Notes under the pieces: model-generated
What the model was told of the DNA's origin: nothing
What the model saw: only the letters and a program-made list of their open reading frames with translations
Database searches by the model: none
Program-made: the position numbers and the translations under genes
Part shown: positions 31,334 through 42,300 of the stretch, one piece after another
Layout of the letters: each line of letters opens with the position of its first letter
How positions within the stretch are numbered: the stretch's first letter is position 1
Source of the DNA: Phytophthora hibernalis
Taxonomy: Eukaryota > Oomycota > Peronosporomycetes > Peronosporales > Peronosporaceae
Length of the DNA: 64,000 nt
Direction of reading: 5' to 3'
NCBI GenBank assembly: GCA_012656075.1
Contig: JAAKBF010000345.1
Span: forward strand, 115,986-179,985

Positions 31334-32463
31334 GTGATTGCCATGGAGGACAAGGGCAACGACGCTGCAACACTCGTTCTACTAGTGTCTGTTTGTGCTG
31401 CTGCGATAGCGGCCAGCACCGCGAGAGCTGACAATGAAAACCAACTGACCGTGACCCACATAGATTTCGACTCTCTACTATCATCTCCTGGCTTTGACGG
31501 ATGGTTTCGAGATCACCTGCGCTGTTCACAGAAGAATTTTGTGCGCAATTGGGTGCTATTTCGGCCCCATGCATCGTACAGCCTACTTCACGGGCGTGAT
31601 CACTCTTTTGAAAAAAAGATGGGCTTGCTGTTGCTATATCTCGCATCGTCTAGAAGCATGAAAGATGCTGGACTGGCGCTTGGCATCTCGAAGCCTTACG
31701 CAGTTGGTATCATTAACGAGTTAATTGGACTTATTTGTGGCCAAAAAGAAGTCTTCATTAGGAGCCATCAAGTGATGCTGAGTGGAGGGATGTGATGGAC
31801 GGTTTTGCTGCGTTTCGTGGATTTCCGTACGTATGTGGAGCCGTGGATGGATCTCTCTTCGAGATAGCAAGGCCTGCGGAGTATGAAGGCTGGTATTGCA
31901 AGGATTTTTATCCAGCAATAAACGTGCAAGCTATATGCGATTCTCGCCGTCGCTTTATGGACTACTACATGCGGCCAGGGTCTTACAGCGACAAGAAGAC
32001 TTGGAAAACGTCCAGAATTGGCCTTCAGTGCAAAATGTGCTTCCTCGTGGTTATCTTTTCTTGGTGATGCTGGGTACACCTCAGCTGCGAACTACTCGCG
32101 CCTTACATTCCTCGTGAAGAAGGTGGTGAGCTCTCGCGTGTGCAATTTTATTACAACTACATACACAGTGCCACGCAAATGGCTATCGAGTGCGCTTTCG
32201 GGATGTTGAAGCAGCGATTTCGATTAATTAGACGGCAGCTTGAGCAGAAGTCAAGCACTAACTGCATCAGGTGCATTTTGAGGGCAATGATCCTGCACAA
32301 CATTCTCATTGACCTTGAAGATGACACAGTTAGCCGCAACGAACGTGATGATCCCAGTGATAATGTGTTGGAAATGGAGCCGAGTACTGACCGACGTGAT
32401 ATTTGTAAGGCAAAACGGAACGACTTAGCTAGTCTACTTTACCCTCGAGCAAATAGACGCTAG
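31334..32463 (+). CDS. PIF/Harbinger DDE transposase (frame broken about four times)
   Basis: DDE_Tnp_4-type transposase. An N-terminal helix-turn-helix-like region (Lys-Met-Gly-Leu-Leu-Leu-Leu-Tyr-Leu-Ala-Ser) precedes catalytic Asp in Cys-Gly-Ala-Val-Asp-Gly (31840), Asp in Leu-Gly-Asp-Ala-Gly-Tyr (about 32065) and Glu in Ala-Ile-Glu-Cys-Ala-Phe-Gly (about 32190). The frame changes near 31765, 32060 and 32095; each is explained by one missing base. All catalytic residues are present, so the element could be intact at another locus or in a corrected assembly. The stop at 32461-32463 overlaps the stop of the convergent ORF. Confidence 0.7.
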
Positions 32464-33558
32464 TTTCCACCTCGCAGCGTGCGGATAAGATCCATTATGG
32501 CAGCGGTTTGTTGCTGCAGTGCATCCTCTTGGCGGGCCAGCGATGTAACCACCTGATGAGAGATAGCCGTCTCAGTTGATGGCGAAGGCTTCGCCTCCAT
32601 GGCTTCACCAACTAGCTTCATTCCATCGGCCAGTGCACGCAGACCTATTACCAGATCAACATGCCTATTAGTTCATCGCAAAGACTGGAACAATTATAAT
32701 GGAAACAAAAATACCATCTTCGACGCATTCCCGTTCGTTTTCTTGCGCTTGTTGCGCGTTGTCCTGCTCGACTCGTCCTCATTCGACATCATGCCGTCGG
32801 TATAGCGTCGGCATCATGGCCAGTCGAGGCATCACACAGCGACGTGTTCTGCATACCAGGGTTCGGAGCCCAGTGCTCGAGCATCATCTCCAGACAAGGA
32901 GGAGGAGCCGTCTTTGGCACGTTGCCAGTAGCATCGCGATTCGCACGGTCCAGCGACCATTTCTTTTAAACCATTTGATCTGTGAAATAAATCCAATAAG
33001 TTATTAACAACATCAGCAACAAGCGCATGTTCTATGTGTTACCTTATCCTTGCACTGGTTCACGGTGAAGGTTCTCTCTTCAGCCTTGTTCACCAACGTG
33101 GCCACTAACACCCAGGTCGCACCAACCTCGACGTGGTTGCGCGCGCGCTTGAACTCATCCTTCGCAGTCACGTATCTAACATTATTGCACAAACGCATCT
33201 CACACTTAGCTGCATCACCATGTAGTTGGCAGCTATACCGACGTCCTTACCGCACAGTGAACAATGTCTCCGTCGCCCCCTTCGTCCACGCTTCTGGGTC
33301 GCTTTTTGACGGCCGTCCGCGCTTCTTCTGCTTCTTGGCCGCTGGAGAGTTCCTGGCCGTATCTTCAGCTGTTTGGGAGTCGGTGCTGTCGCTCCGCTTC
33401 TCACGAGCAAATCGATTGGGTTTCACACCGGTACCAGTACCACCCGTAGTAGCTGTCGTTGACGGTGATGATGCGTGCGGGCTGAGGTGGGCCACGGCTG
33501 GCGTGGTCGACACGAGCACATCCATGAAGCCCTCTTCCATGTCGACGGTACGAGACAC
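32460..33558 (-). CDS. Harbinger companion protein, AT-hook/Myb-like DNA-binding ORF
   Basis: On the minus strand from ATG 33558 the product begins with an acidic/Thr-rich segment and an AT-hook (Lys-Arg-Gly-Arg-Pro-Ser-Lys) followed by Ala-Trp-Thr-Lys-Gly-Ala. After a likely intron (about 33200-33255) it continues with Phe-Lys-Arg-Ala-Arg-Asn-His and Gln-Cys-Lys-Asp-Lys (33050-33170), a second likely intron, then Leu-Glu-Met-Met-Leu-Glu-His-Trp (about 32890) and a Gln-rich C-terminal helix. PIF/Harbinger elements usually encode such a Myb/SANT-like partner that helps transposase enter the nucleus and bind ends. Exon borders are approximate. The stop codon at 32462-32460 overlaps the transposase stop. 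Confidence 0.6.
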
Positions 33559-33749
33559 TTTTCCAACTGAATGGTTCAGCGAGATTCATGCCTATAACGA
33601 GTTTGAAAGGGTATACAGATCAGCAGGACAGCTCCCAGCCCCAGAAATCTGGGACAGCGTCGGGAATTACAAGGTCGTTTATCCCCACACCCAGACACCG
33701 ACGGAGGAACGAGGGCTTAACAAGACGTAGTTAGAGTTTAAACAAATAA

Positions 33750-33870
33750 TAAGGAGCAACATTCCCGCCGCGATACTTGCCTGGCACGTCCTGGCCGGAT
33801 AACTGGTTAGATAATATTGTAGGGCCTCCCAAGACGAAAACTCGATCTGCTTCGGGGGTGGGGACACGAC
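33750..33870 (-). pseudogene. Possible 5' exon of MULE B, cut off by Harbinger 1
   Basis: The minus-strand frame reads Ile-Glu-Phe-Ser-Ser-Trp-Glu-Ala-Leu-Gln-Tyr-Tyr-Leu, like the N-terminal helix that precedes the zinc finger in related MULE proteins, and ends at a GCAAGT splice-like site. The expected continuation (Thr-Val-Ala-Glu-Arg-Asn) resumes on the far side of Harbinger 1, near 31150. The link is inference. Confidence 0.4.
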
Positions 33871-35518
33871 GAGAGCTTCTGCTCCACTCGTGCTGCTTGA
33901 CGTATCCCCGACCCATCACCACTTGGGAGGGCTTCATCCGCAAAATCAGCCCGCAGAATCAGCTGCGCTGGGGTGGCACGGCTGCCACGTATCGATGGTG
34001 AAGCCGTCGTCGCTCGTCGAGGTCAGCGAGGTCTTCATCGACCAAACGGTGGTTTGACGCGACGGGCGGCCGCATCTCTATAGTCTCGCACGGTCCACGC
34101 GTTCAAAATGGGAGAAGGGAAACGATTTCGTGGCTGACAAACGGTATACACCTTGGTATACCGAATCCACCGTCCGGATGCACGAAGCTCAGCAAATCCC
34201 CGCAAATCAGAAGATATGGTGGGGGAAGGGTAACCTCATTCGGGCCAAATACTCACTATCTTGCTTATTTTACAACATTTGGCATAGTACCGGACGCCGG
34301 GCTCCAATCGGCGAGGCTTAGCATCCGCAAACGCGGTGAAAGCCTCAACTGTAAAAACATGATGCGGATACGGGTTTAATCGAAGCAGCTCACGACCATT
34401 TCATTCGAATTTCAGAGCTCGCCCGGCGCTAGCGCACGGCCTTGTCAATTTTTGCTTTGGTCAGATTCCTCTCATACATGTAATGCAACTTCAACTTGCT
34501 AACTTTAGAGATCCCGACAATGACAGGCAAATATTTAGCGAGAACTAGTCAAAAAGCTGCATGTTACCTGTGGCGTGCTAGTTCAACATTCACGCAAACA
34601 TTTTGGACTTTCCTTTCAATTATAACAATAGACACCACTGTATCCACTTCGCTGGGCAATAATAAGTATAATAGTGGGCTCAATATTTATTATTGCACAT
34701 TCTTCGATAAAATCAATACAAAAATTGGGCAATAATTCGCAATACATTACCAAAACGACATAACCAAAAGTTAGATAGTAAAACTAAGTCAAAAGCTCAA
34801 CGCAGAGAAGAAACCTGCTGCTGACAAAGATTCCATCGGTGGGCAACGTTTGTTCTTGTAGACCAAGCCGATTCTGACCCCTCAGCTAGGTCGTTTGGAC
34901 GGTGCTAACCTCGAATTGCTTGTCTTCTTTCGTGCTAACGACGATATGTGTAGTGCAGGTACGTTAAAGTTAAAAAATAATTATTGTGCCGTGTCGTATT
35001 GCACTTACTAAAACCATCGTCCGTAAAATAAAACATTGTATTTTCCGATCCCTGGTACTACCCACCATGTGCAACCAGAATATTAAAATGCTCAAGGCTA
35101 CCTAGCTGTGACTGAAGCAAAGTAGGAAGCTGTATATACTAAGCTAACATGCCCCTCCGCGGATATGTATCAACCTGAGTGGGTATCTTCCACAATGAAA
35201 CCAAAATACAATTCACCGCTTCTCGTTAAAATTCACTCTTCTACTTTTTAAAACATTTGGCATGGAAGCTACGCCTCCAGGTGTCCTTTCGACAAGGCTA
35301 TACGCGATGAGGCTTCAGGTTCCGCAAACGCACTGAAAGCCTCAATCTGCAGAAACATGATGCCGGTACTTCAAAGCAGTTCACTTCACCTTTTACTACT
35401 ACTACGTAGTACTATTTTTAAAAAAATAGTAGTAGAAACGAAAAGTAATTTCAGAGCTCTCTTTTACTACGTACTACAGTAAAAGCGGAACTTATTAAAA
35501 ACTCGTCACTCTTTTATA
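33871..35518. other. AT-rich stretch with a diverged duplication, no gene seen
   Basis: A block at about 34250-34430 recurs diverged at 35225-35460 (ACATTTGGCAT, TCCGCAAACGC, GAAAGCCTCAA, AACATGATGC, TTTCAGAGCTC in the same order). The second copy includes a TACTACTACTACGTAGTA palindrome. I see no supportable coding frame. Confidence 0.5.
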
Positions 35519-37502
35519 CAGTGCTCGGAAAATACCGTATTATATTTATCTGACCTGCACCGATCCACAATAATAGTTAACGGCGTACGCTTGACGAGGA
35601 ATAGTTAATTATTGGGAAATATCAATGTATTGCTTGTACTTACGACTAGCCACCTCAGGTTGAAGAACAACTTCACATCTGCTGCTGTACATCAAAAACA
35701 GTGCCGACGTCCCAGTAGCTTCTGTTCGTACGCAAGTAGAGTAGCATCTCCACGTTAACCGGTAGCAGCGACGCTCGCTGCGGTGTCACCACCAGTTTCG
35801 CTTGCGAGAACAGCCGCTCACAGCGGTTGCTCGTTGGAGGCAGTTGGAGCAGCAGGTCCGAGTACAGCGGCGACGTCTGAGTGGCTGTCACCTTCGTCCT
35901 TTCTCTCAGGACAGCAGTGGCAAAGTCCTCTTCTTGCTGCTTGTCCGCTTCTTCGAGGCCTCTCTTGCGCTTCGCACCGGAGACCATCACCGCCTTATCA
36001 AACGTTTTAATGGCCTCGCGCTGAGCGACAGACAGCCGTTCGCCATTGATAGCCTGTCAGCAAATAGTACATCCAATTAATATTAGCAGTATCAACCACG
36101 TAGCAACAGAGTAGTATACCTTGACTGCTGCTGCTTCAAATACCGGTGAGTGCACGACATTGGCAGTCGCCTTGAGATAAGGCTTCATGGAGGGAAACCG
36201 CTCTATGACGGAGTCAAACAGCGCACGCACATCCGCGAGCGACAAATTCTCCGCTTGCAGCTTGACCGTCACGCTGTCAAAAACGCGGAGGTCCTTCAGG
36301 AGGGCTTCGATCCGACGATGCATCGCTGCCTTGGGGATACTATCGAAAACAGGCTCCACTTTCTTTGCACCATCACGAATGCGCACGTACCGAGAGATCA
36401 TGGTTTAGACCGAGCTCCAGCGCGTCACGTTGGGGCGGAGCGGTGTCAGCTCCGTGTGCTGCCGCAGGGCAGCACGGTTGTTGACCGTGCGTAGTGCCAG
36501 CATCAAGGAGCTTACTGCGTCCACTTCATCCATGTGCGCTTCGAGAAAAACGTTGGCAGCCAAATTGAACCGGTGCGACGCACAACCAATCAGAGGAACC
36601 CCCAGTCGTGTCGCAGCCGCGCGGTTCGTGGCACAATTATCGCCAATCAGAAACGCCATGGATTCCGGTGATTGGCCAAAAATGGCGGCAATTTTCTTCA
36701 TGAACTCGCAGTGCGACTGGGCGGTCTGGTCCCCTTGCGATCGCCAAGAGCGGCTGCTTCAACTCACCGTCGGCCCACTAGACAGCAAAGAGAGCTACAT
36801 AGTGCTCCAAGTAGTGGGTCCACCCGTCGAACATGATACCGTAAGGTCCGGAAAATTCAGCGGTGATCTTGCGCTCTACGGCCACGACAGTGGCGGCGAG
36901 ATAGGTCTTGAGAGTCTTCGAGCAAACAGGTTTCAGCTTGGACATAGCCCTAGTGAGGGAATCATCGACCTCAGACAGAGGCATGTTGCGGAAAACAACC
37001 CACTTCATCCAGCGGTACATGTTGGCTGCCTCTGGGCTAACAAACCCGTGCACCGAAAGAGATCCCGCCTGTCTGCTCAGGTGGACCTCGTAATCCCGCT
37101 TGAAATCGGGATGCTTATCCTTCAAGTGGCTCATCAGATTGGCGTAGCCACTCGAAGGGAGCTGCTTGCGCCGCGTTCCACAGCCGTTGGAGACGAAGTG
37201 ATGATCCTTGTCAGCAGAAAAGAAAAAGTGGCACAGGTCGCGGGTGGTGGTGGTGGTGACCATGGTGGCTTGGGGAGGATTGCAAAATGAATAACGAATC
37301 TTCTAGAGCGGGATGGGCGCTTATAGGACCCGCTTGCAGCAAGATAGCAAGCCTTGCTATCACCTACATCGCTGCTGCTTTCGCAGCCACTGAACACAGT
37401 TTTGGCTCGGTCCGTGTGACCGAACCGGTTCAAAACCAAAAGTAGTATATTGGTTCGAATTTCAATATCATTACTATTGACATTAAATTATTTTTTTCAC
37501 TG
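35519..37502 (-). mobile_element. hAT-family DNA transposon, copy 2 (inverted)
   Basis: Terminal CAGTGCTCGGAAAA at 35519 and CACTG at 37498-37502 bound the element. The interior is nearly identical to copy 1 (15971-18003) in opposite orientation. At one end it lacks about 50 bp present in copy 1 (15998-16065 region) and five terminal bases. The flank CTCGTCACTCTTTTATA before 35519 also precedes copy 1 at 15950, so the true terminal repeat may be longer. Confidence 0.75.
35673..37263 (-). pseudogene. hAT transposase relic, copy 2
   Basis: Same domain order as copy 1, with longer open stretches: the BED-to-catalytic frame runs unbroken from ATG 37263 to the shared TAG near 36780, then after a frame change 36701-36405 to the shared TAA, then 36401-36057 to the intron, and 35990-35673 with the C-terminal dimerisation motif. 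The two nonsense codons (both where a Tyr would be expected) and the frame change between them match copy 1 exactly, so this protein was inactive before the two copies separated. Confidence 0.75.
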
Positions 37503-37872
37503 CCGCTCGGTATTATAGAAGTGTGTTGCTCGAAGAAAAAATCATCCAAAATGCTGCTCGAACGGTCTGGATAAATCATCTGGTGCAGGTAAAATATGAT
37601 TATAAGTGATATCATATCATAGAGCTACCTAATCTTTTGCGGATGGGTCAACCGCCACAAGTATAATAATAATCGATCAGGTTATCAAATATAGCAAGAT
37701 TTTAAAGCTTATTTTGATGAATTATCCGTATTGTATTACAAAAGGTATCTGATATGCTAGGATTCAGACCTCGTTGTAGACTCAGAATATAAAATCCAGA
37801 GAATTGCTGAAAAGTGTGCATATTTTTTGACAGCCCTTCGCTTTCCATTCTTTCGTGTCGGGCCTTCCGTCG
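37503..37872. other. AT-rich stretch without recognisable features
   Basis: 370 bp between hAT copy 2 and the gypsy fragment. I see no gene or clear repeat. Confidence 0.5.
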
Positions 37873-38085
37873 TTGCCATATTTGGCGTTGCCAGTGTTGG
37901 CAATACGGGTCTCCCGTCGTCGCACTGCGCACGGTGTTTAACGTGGCCGTGTCAGTGGTGCTTGTCGCCGTCAACGTCGTAGTATTCGTCGCCGTTGTAC
38001 CCGTCGTGGCCTGTCCGGTGCTGGGTGTTCCTGGTGAACCGTGTGAGCGCGGCACGACTCCCGGAGGCGTCGCTGGCGTTCTCGT
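37873..38085 (-). repeat. Inverted fragment of the gypsy leader, left half
   Basis: Reverse complement of the gypsy region around 19840-20055, with differences at a few percent of sites. It ends in CTCGT (38081-38085) where the copia element begins; the fragment resumes at 44659. Confidence 0.8.
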
Positions 38086-38342
38086 TGTTACGATCTAGGT
38101 CGGAAGGGGGTCACGTGAACACAACACTGACTTCCTTTTTCCTACGTTACTCAGCTCTTCTCTTCCCTTTGATCACTTGATCCCTTGATGTCCATGCAAA
38201 ACATGCAAAGAGAGACCTCCTGCCACTAATGCTCAGCAGCACCATATTCTCAAATGTTCGTAGAGCCCTGTCCCTCATATGGGAAGCGGTGTTAGACCTT
38301 GCGCCAGGTTGAAGTTCAATACAGCAGGGTTGGTTCTTAACA
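38086..38342 (-). repeat. Copia 3' long terminal repeat
   Basis: 257 bp bounded by TG and CA. Blocks shared with the other repeat include TTGATCCCTTGATGTCC, AGAGAGACCTCCTGCCAC, TGCTCAGCAGCACCATATTC and GCGCCAGGTT. The repeats differ at many positions, so the insertion is not recent. Confidence 0.75.
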
Positions 38343-38487
38343 CGACCCCTTTGACCAAAGTCGGAACTTTTCATTTGGTGTCAGCCGGCAAAATAGCTGT
38401 CATACCAATCTGCGAGCGAAATTTCGCCAGACTGTCCTTACGCAGCGCCTTAGTAAACAAGTCAGCGGGGGTTTCAGTGCCGGCCAC

Positions 38488-38967
38488 TTAGTGTATTTCC
38501 ACAAGCGCTTTCAGCACTTGGTCACGCACATAGTGCCACCTTAGATCAATGTGGAGCGTCTTGCGATTGTAGGTAGGCGCAGTCGCGAGTGCAATGGCTG
38601 CACTCTTGTTAACACCCAAAGTTAATTCACTTACAACATCAATTCGCGGCAGAACTTCATCGAATATGCTCACAATTCCTCGTCCCTCCATTGTTGCTTC
38701 GCAAGGAGCTACATACTCTGCCTCTGCGGTCGATTGGGCGGTAATAGTTTGTCGTCTGGCGGCCCAAGCTACAGATCCTCCTGGAATACTCATGACATAA
38801 CCCGTGATGCTCTTCCTGGTGTCGGGATCGTTTCCCCAGCCAGCATCACAATGCCCAGTAATGACGATCCTGTCGATCTTCGAGTCATCAATCGAGTACA
38901 GTATTCCTAGACCGCTTGTTAAGACCCGTTTCACTGACCCACAGTGTTTCTTCGTAGGTTTGTTCAC
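38488..38967 (-). pseudogene. Copia RNase H domain
   Basis: Open frame with His-Cys-Asp-Ala-Gly-Trp-Gly, Arg-Lys-Ser-Ile-Thr-Gly-Tyr-Val and Thr-Ala-Gln-Ser-Thr-Ala-Glu-Ala-Glu-Tyr, the RNase H blocks at the end of copia pol. The acidic residues Asp, Glu and Asp are present. It is cut off from RT by frame changes at about 38970-39150. Confidence 0.75.
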
Positions 38968-39150
38968 AAATCGGCTTAGATAGCCGACTGGGAAGGAAGT
39001 GTCGGGTCTCGTACTCGTTGCTTAGTACATCAAAGAGCCAATAGCATCGCGGTAGTGGACGAAGGAGGCTCTGTGTCATCTTGCTCTGTCAGTTTGCTAA
39101 ATTTCGCATTGGGGTTGCAGTACTATCCGCTTCATCAAATCCAAAGCGCT

Positions 39151-40144
39151 CTAGAATCTCCTTGCAGTACTTTTCTTGATGGATACGAATTCCTTCGCTA
39201 TTTTGCTCCACTTGCACACCGAGAAAATTGTGAAGTAGACCTCCATCCTTGAATCCATACTTTTGGTCAATTGCTGCAGAGAGTGATCTCTTGAATTCCC
39301 CGAGTTCGTCGCAAGAACAATTTCATCAACATAAAGAGGAATCAGCGCAAATACTCCGTCTCTGCAGTACATGTAGAGACACGGTTCTGTATTGGTACTC
39401 TCGAAGCCTTGTAATTTCAACCAGCCATCTACCTCTTCATACCATTCGGCTCCTGACTGATGTAGACCGTATATAGCTTGGTCCACACGGTATACTTTTC
39501 CAGATGGGCATGGGAAGCTTGGGATCTTCTGCACGTATTGCTTGATCTTCAATACAGCGGTGAGGTACGATGTCGATGTCTCCTTGGTACATCAACAACC
39601 CTAACTTAGCAGCGATAGCAACTACTACGCGGAAAGTCATCATGCGAGCCACAGGTGAGAATGTGGTATCGTAATCGATTCCAAATTGCTGACCCACCAA
39701 CCGAGATCGCCATCGTATAACAAAACTATCATCATTAGTTTATCTCCACATCGTATTCACCAAATGGGCTTGAGTCGGTATTTCAGATTCGCCGATCCGT
39801 ACGAATACACCTTTCTTGAACATGGCAGACATCTCATTCTCCATACCCTGCATCCACAGCGAACTTTGTGGTGACCGTGTCGCCTCACCAAACGTGTGTG
39901 GTATTTTCACGTCCCTTATATGCCATCTCTCCTCAAAGGATTCATTGTGCGGATCAAGTCTTGTCTCGCACTTGCAGTAGCTTGCGTAAAGATGGTAATC
40001 TTCGAATCTCTGCGGACTACGACGTTCGATTTTCGATCTGAGGTTCATGCGCCGTGGCTGTCCCGTGAGATCTCGCTGTCGTTTTATGTGGAAAATAATT
40101 AATATCTGTTGTTCTAGCACTTTTGAGCTGTTGTCACCGTACAA
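39151..40144 (-). pseudogene. Copia reverse transcriptase relic
   Basis: Frames in order: Trp-Met-Gln-Gly-Met-Glu-Asn-Glu-Met (about 39870), Gly-Ile-Asp-Tyr-Asp-Thr-Thr-Phe-Ser-Pro-Val (about 39670), Ala-Ile-Tyr-Gly-Leu-His-Gln-Ser (39470) and the catalytic block Tyr-Val-Asp-Glu (39321-39335), where Tyr-Val-Asp-Asp is expected. Frame changes near 39735 and 39550 and a shortened middle part also break it. Confidence 0.75.
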
Positions 40145-41096
40145 CCCTGCTCACCTGTTGGCGGCCCTGTTCAAGTGTTGGTCCTCAACAGATAAAAAAT
40201 ATTCCATACCTATCAGCTTGAAAATCTGTTGGAACTGTCCAGGGTTCCTCCAAATTGCGAGGAAGTGAGGTAGTCTCCGTGTATGCCGTTCATCGGCTCA
40301 AATCTGCTCATATCAGCATCAAAATTACATTCAGCATGTACTTACACTTGTCGTAGAGGCAAGAGCTTATGTAATAGATAAAGTCAGGCCGCAGCAAAAG
40401 CGACCTACCTAAAGATGAATGATTCACAATGCAGCCAGTCGAAGTTGCCACCCCAACAGGTTGCTACCGCTAAAGATAGTTGCGAAAATTGTCAATTGAT
40501 AAAGGTAACAGGTCAAACTGGCATATCGTGATAATGTGACAGACGACAAGGGCAAACAACAGGTGAACACGAGAAGGCAACAGCACAACAGTGCTAAAGT
40601 AACAGCTCATAAATAGCATCCGTTTTATGTCCTGGACATCGTCGAGCTCCGCTTGCAAAGGGGATCTCTTCATTCCAGTTAGAATTTCGGGGACGATACA
40701 AACATCCCGTTACCGGCATCTACAGCAGCAAATTCATGGTCACGATCGGCAATTTCCTAAATGTTCTCAGCATTTGGAATGACATCCGCAATATGTTCGA
40801 GTTCAGGATGATCTCGATTGAACTCATTTGATCCTCCAGGATCCTCCTCCTCATGAGTCTCCTCAGAATCAATTGAGCGTACTTCCTCCACATTCGCTTT
40901 TCAGCGGGGACATTAGGGAGATTTCCGATCATGTACGCATCCACGATGTCCAGTCTGTCCCAAGGCGGTTACTCAGTCCACCCATCAGGATAGTGTTTCT
41001 CAGAACTTCTCTGATCATAGTCTTCAGTCTTCAGCGGTTGAAGTATGACTTCACTGCGCTTCATCATTCGTCTCAGCGGAGAATTGCTGGTAACCT

Positions 41097-42300
41097 CTAA
41101 AAACCAACCGTCTTTTGGGAAAACTCGTCTTCCTCCTCCACTTGACTCTCTTCGGCCGAAAGTATACTCACATCAGCGGGTGCTTTTTCTTCCATCTCGT
41201 CAGTGAAAACCTCGTTCGACAAGTCAACGTCGGCTGATTCTGTGGCTTCCATCGTTCGTGGAGCTGCTGCTGTAGCATGATCTGCTGATTCGCATTTCTT
41301 GCTCGGGATACTTTCTGTGGCCGAGCATGGGAAAGCTGAGTACATCGAAACATCAGTCCAGTCATCGATCCCCTTTTCATATTCGCTCATGTCGTCATCG
41401 TCCTGTGCAGGAGCAGCCGGTTTCATCTCCTCTAGGTCATCATAGTCACGAAGCTCGGGGAATATGTCATCAAACTCATTTTCGGCATGAGCTGCTTCGC
41501 CCTCTGCTTCCTTGCTGGTGCACTGTTCCTCGTCGCTGGCTTTATCGACTGTGGATAACCATTCGGAGACAAACGAACAATAGCTATCCTGGTACGATCC
41601 TCGTACATGATATCTTCATTGAACGACGCATTGAGTACATGCTGAACGGTGTGTTCTGTAGGAAAGTAAACTTGAGCGCCAGCTTGCCCTTCGAAATACC
41701 CTACCAGAAATCCAATCGACAGTTTTCATCCACCTTCTTCCGAGACGGTCCTGCAATTTTGTGCACGTACCCAATTGACCCAAATCGCATGATGCGGTAC
41801 AAGTCCGGCTTCACCCCCATCATCAAGTGATAAGGCGTACCCTTCGTCGTACTGTAGTACGATCGATTCCTGAGGAAAGTTGCCATATGTAGTGCATACA
41901 TCCAGAAAGACTTTGGTAGTCCAGCCATGTGCATCATTGTCTTTAGCATATGGACCGCGTTTGGTGGGTCGCTCGCATAGATTCAAGTGCGAGCTCCGCG
42001 GCGGGTTTGGCAAAAGCGCAATCCCCCTCTCGTGATACCACGCATGCATCTCGGCGTTCACAAATTCGCCACCATTGTCCGTGATTACCTTAAGTACTGG
42101 GTGCCCAGGGAATTGACGCTCCGACCAGATGATGTATCTCTTCATTCCGGCGTTCACCTCTGCTGCCGATTTAGATTTAAGTGGATACACCGTGGTGAAT
42201 CGCGAATATCCATCAAAAGGACAAGAACCGCTTTCTCGGCATGCGTGCCACTGCCGTGGTGGAGAAATAACAAATCCTCAAAAATGACTTGGTTTTTCGG
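41097..42300 (-). pseudogene. Copia integrase relic and acidic linker
   Basis: The core frame (42190-41726) contains Thr-Asp-Asn-Gly-Gly-Glu-Phe and, in place of the usual Asn-Gly-x-x-Glu-Arg, Leu-Asn-Leu-Cys-Glu-Arg, so the catalytic Asp and Glu remain. The next frame (41949-41701) holds Met-Ala-Gly-Leu-Pro-Lys-Ser-Phe-Trp and a Phe-Gly-Ser-Ile-Gly-Tyr-Val block. An acidic segment (41426-41097) follows, as in the integrase-RT linker of copia elements. Frame changes split it. Confidence 0.7.

Larger units (their letters stand above)
31168..33716. mobile_element. PIF/Harbinger transposon 1
   Basis: Inverted ends share TCCGTYGGTGTCTGGGT: forward near 31178 and inverted near 33684-33705. TTA follows the right end (33717-33719), the usual 3-bp Harbinger target; the left end is slightly eroded. 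It carries a DDE transposase (plus) and a convergent DNA-binding-type ORF (minus). The 360-bp MITE at 59056-59415 shares both ends. Confidence 0.75.
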
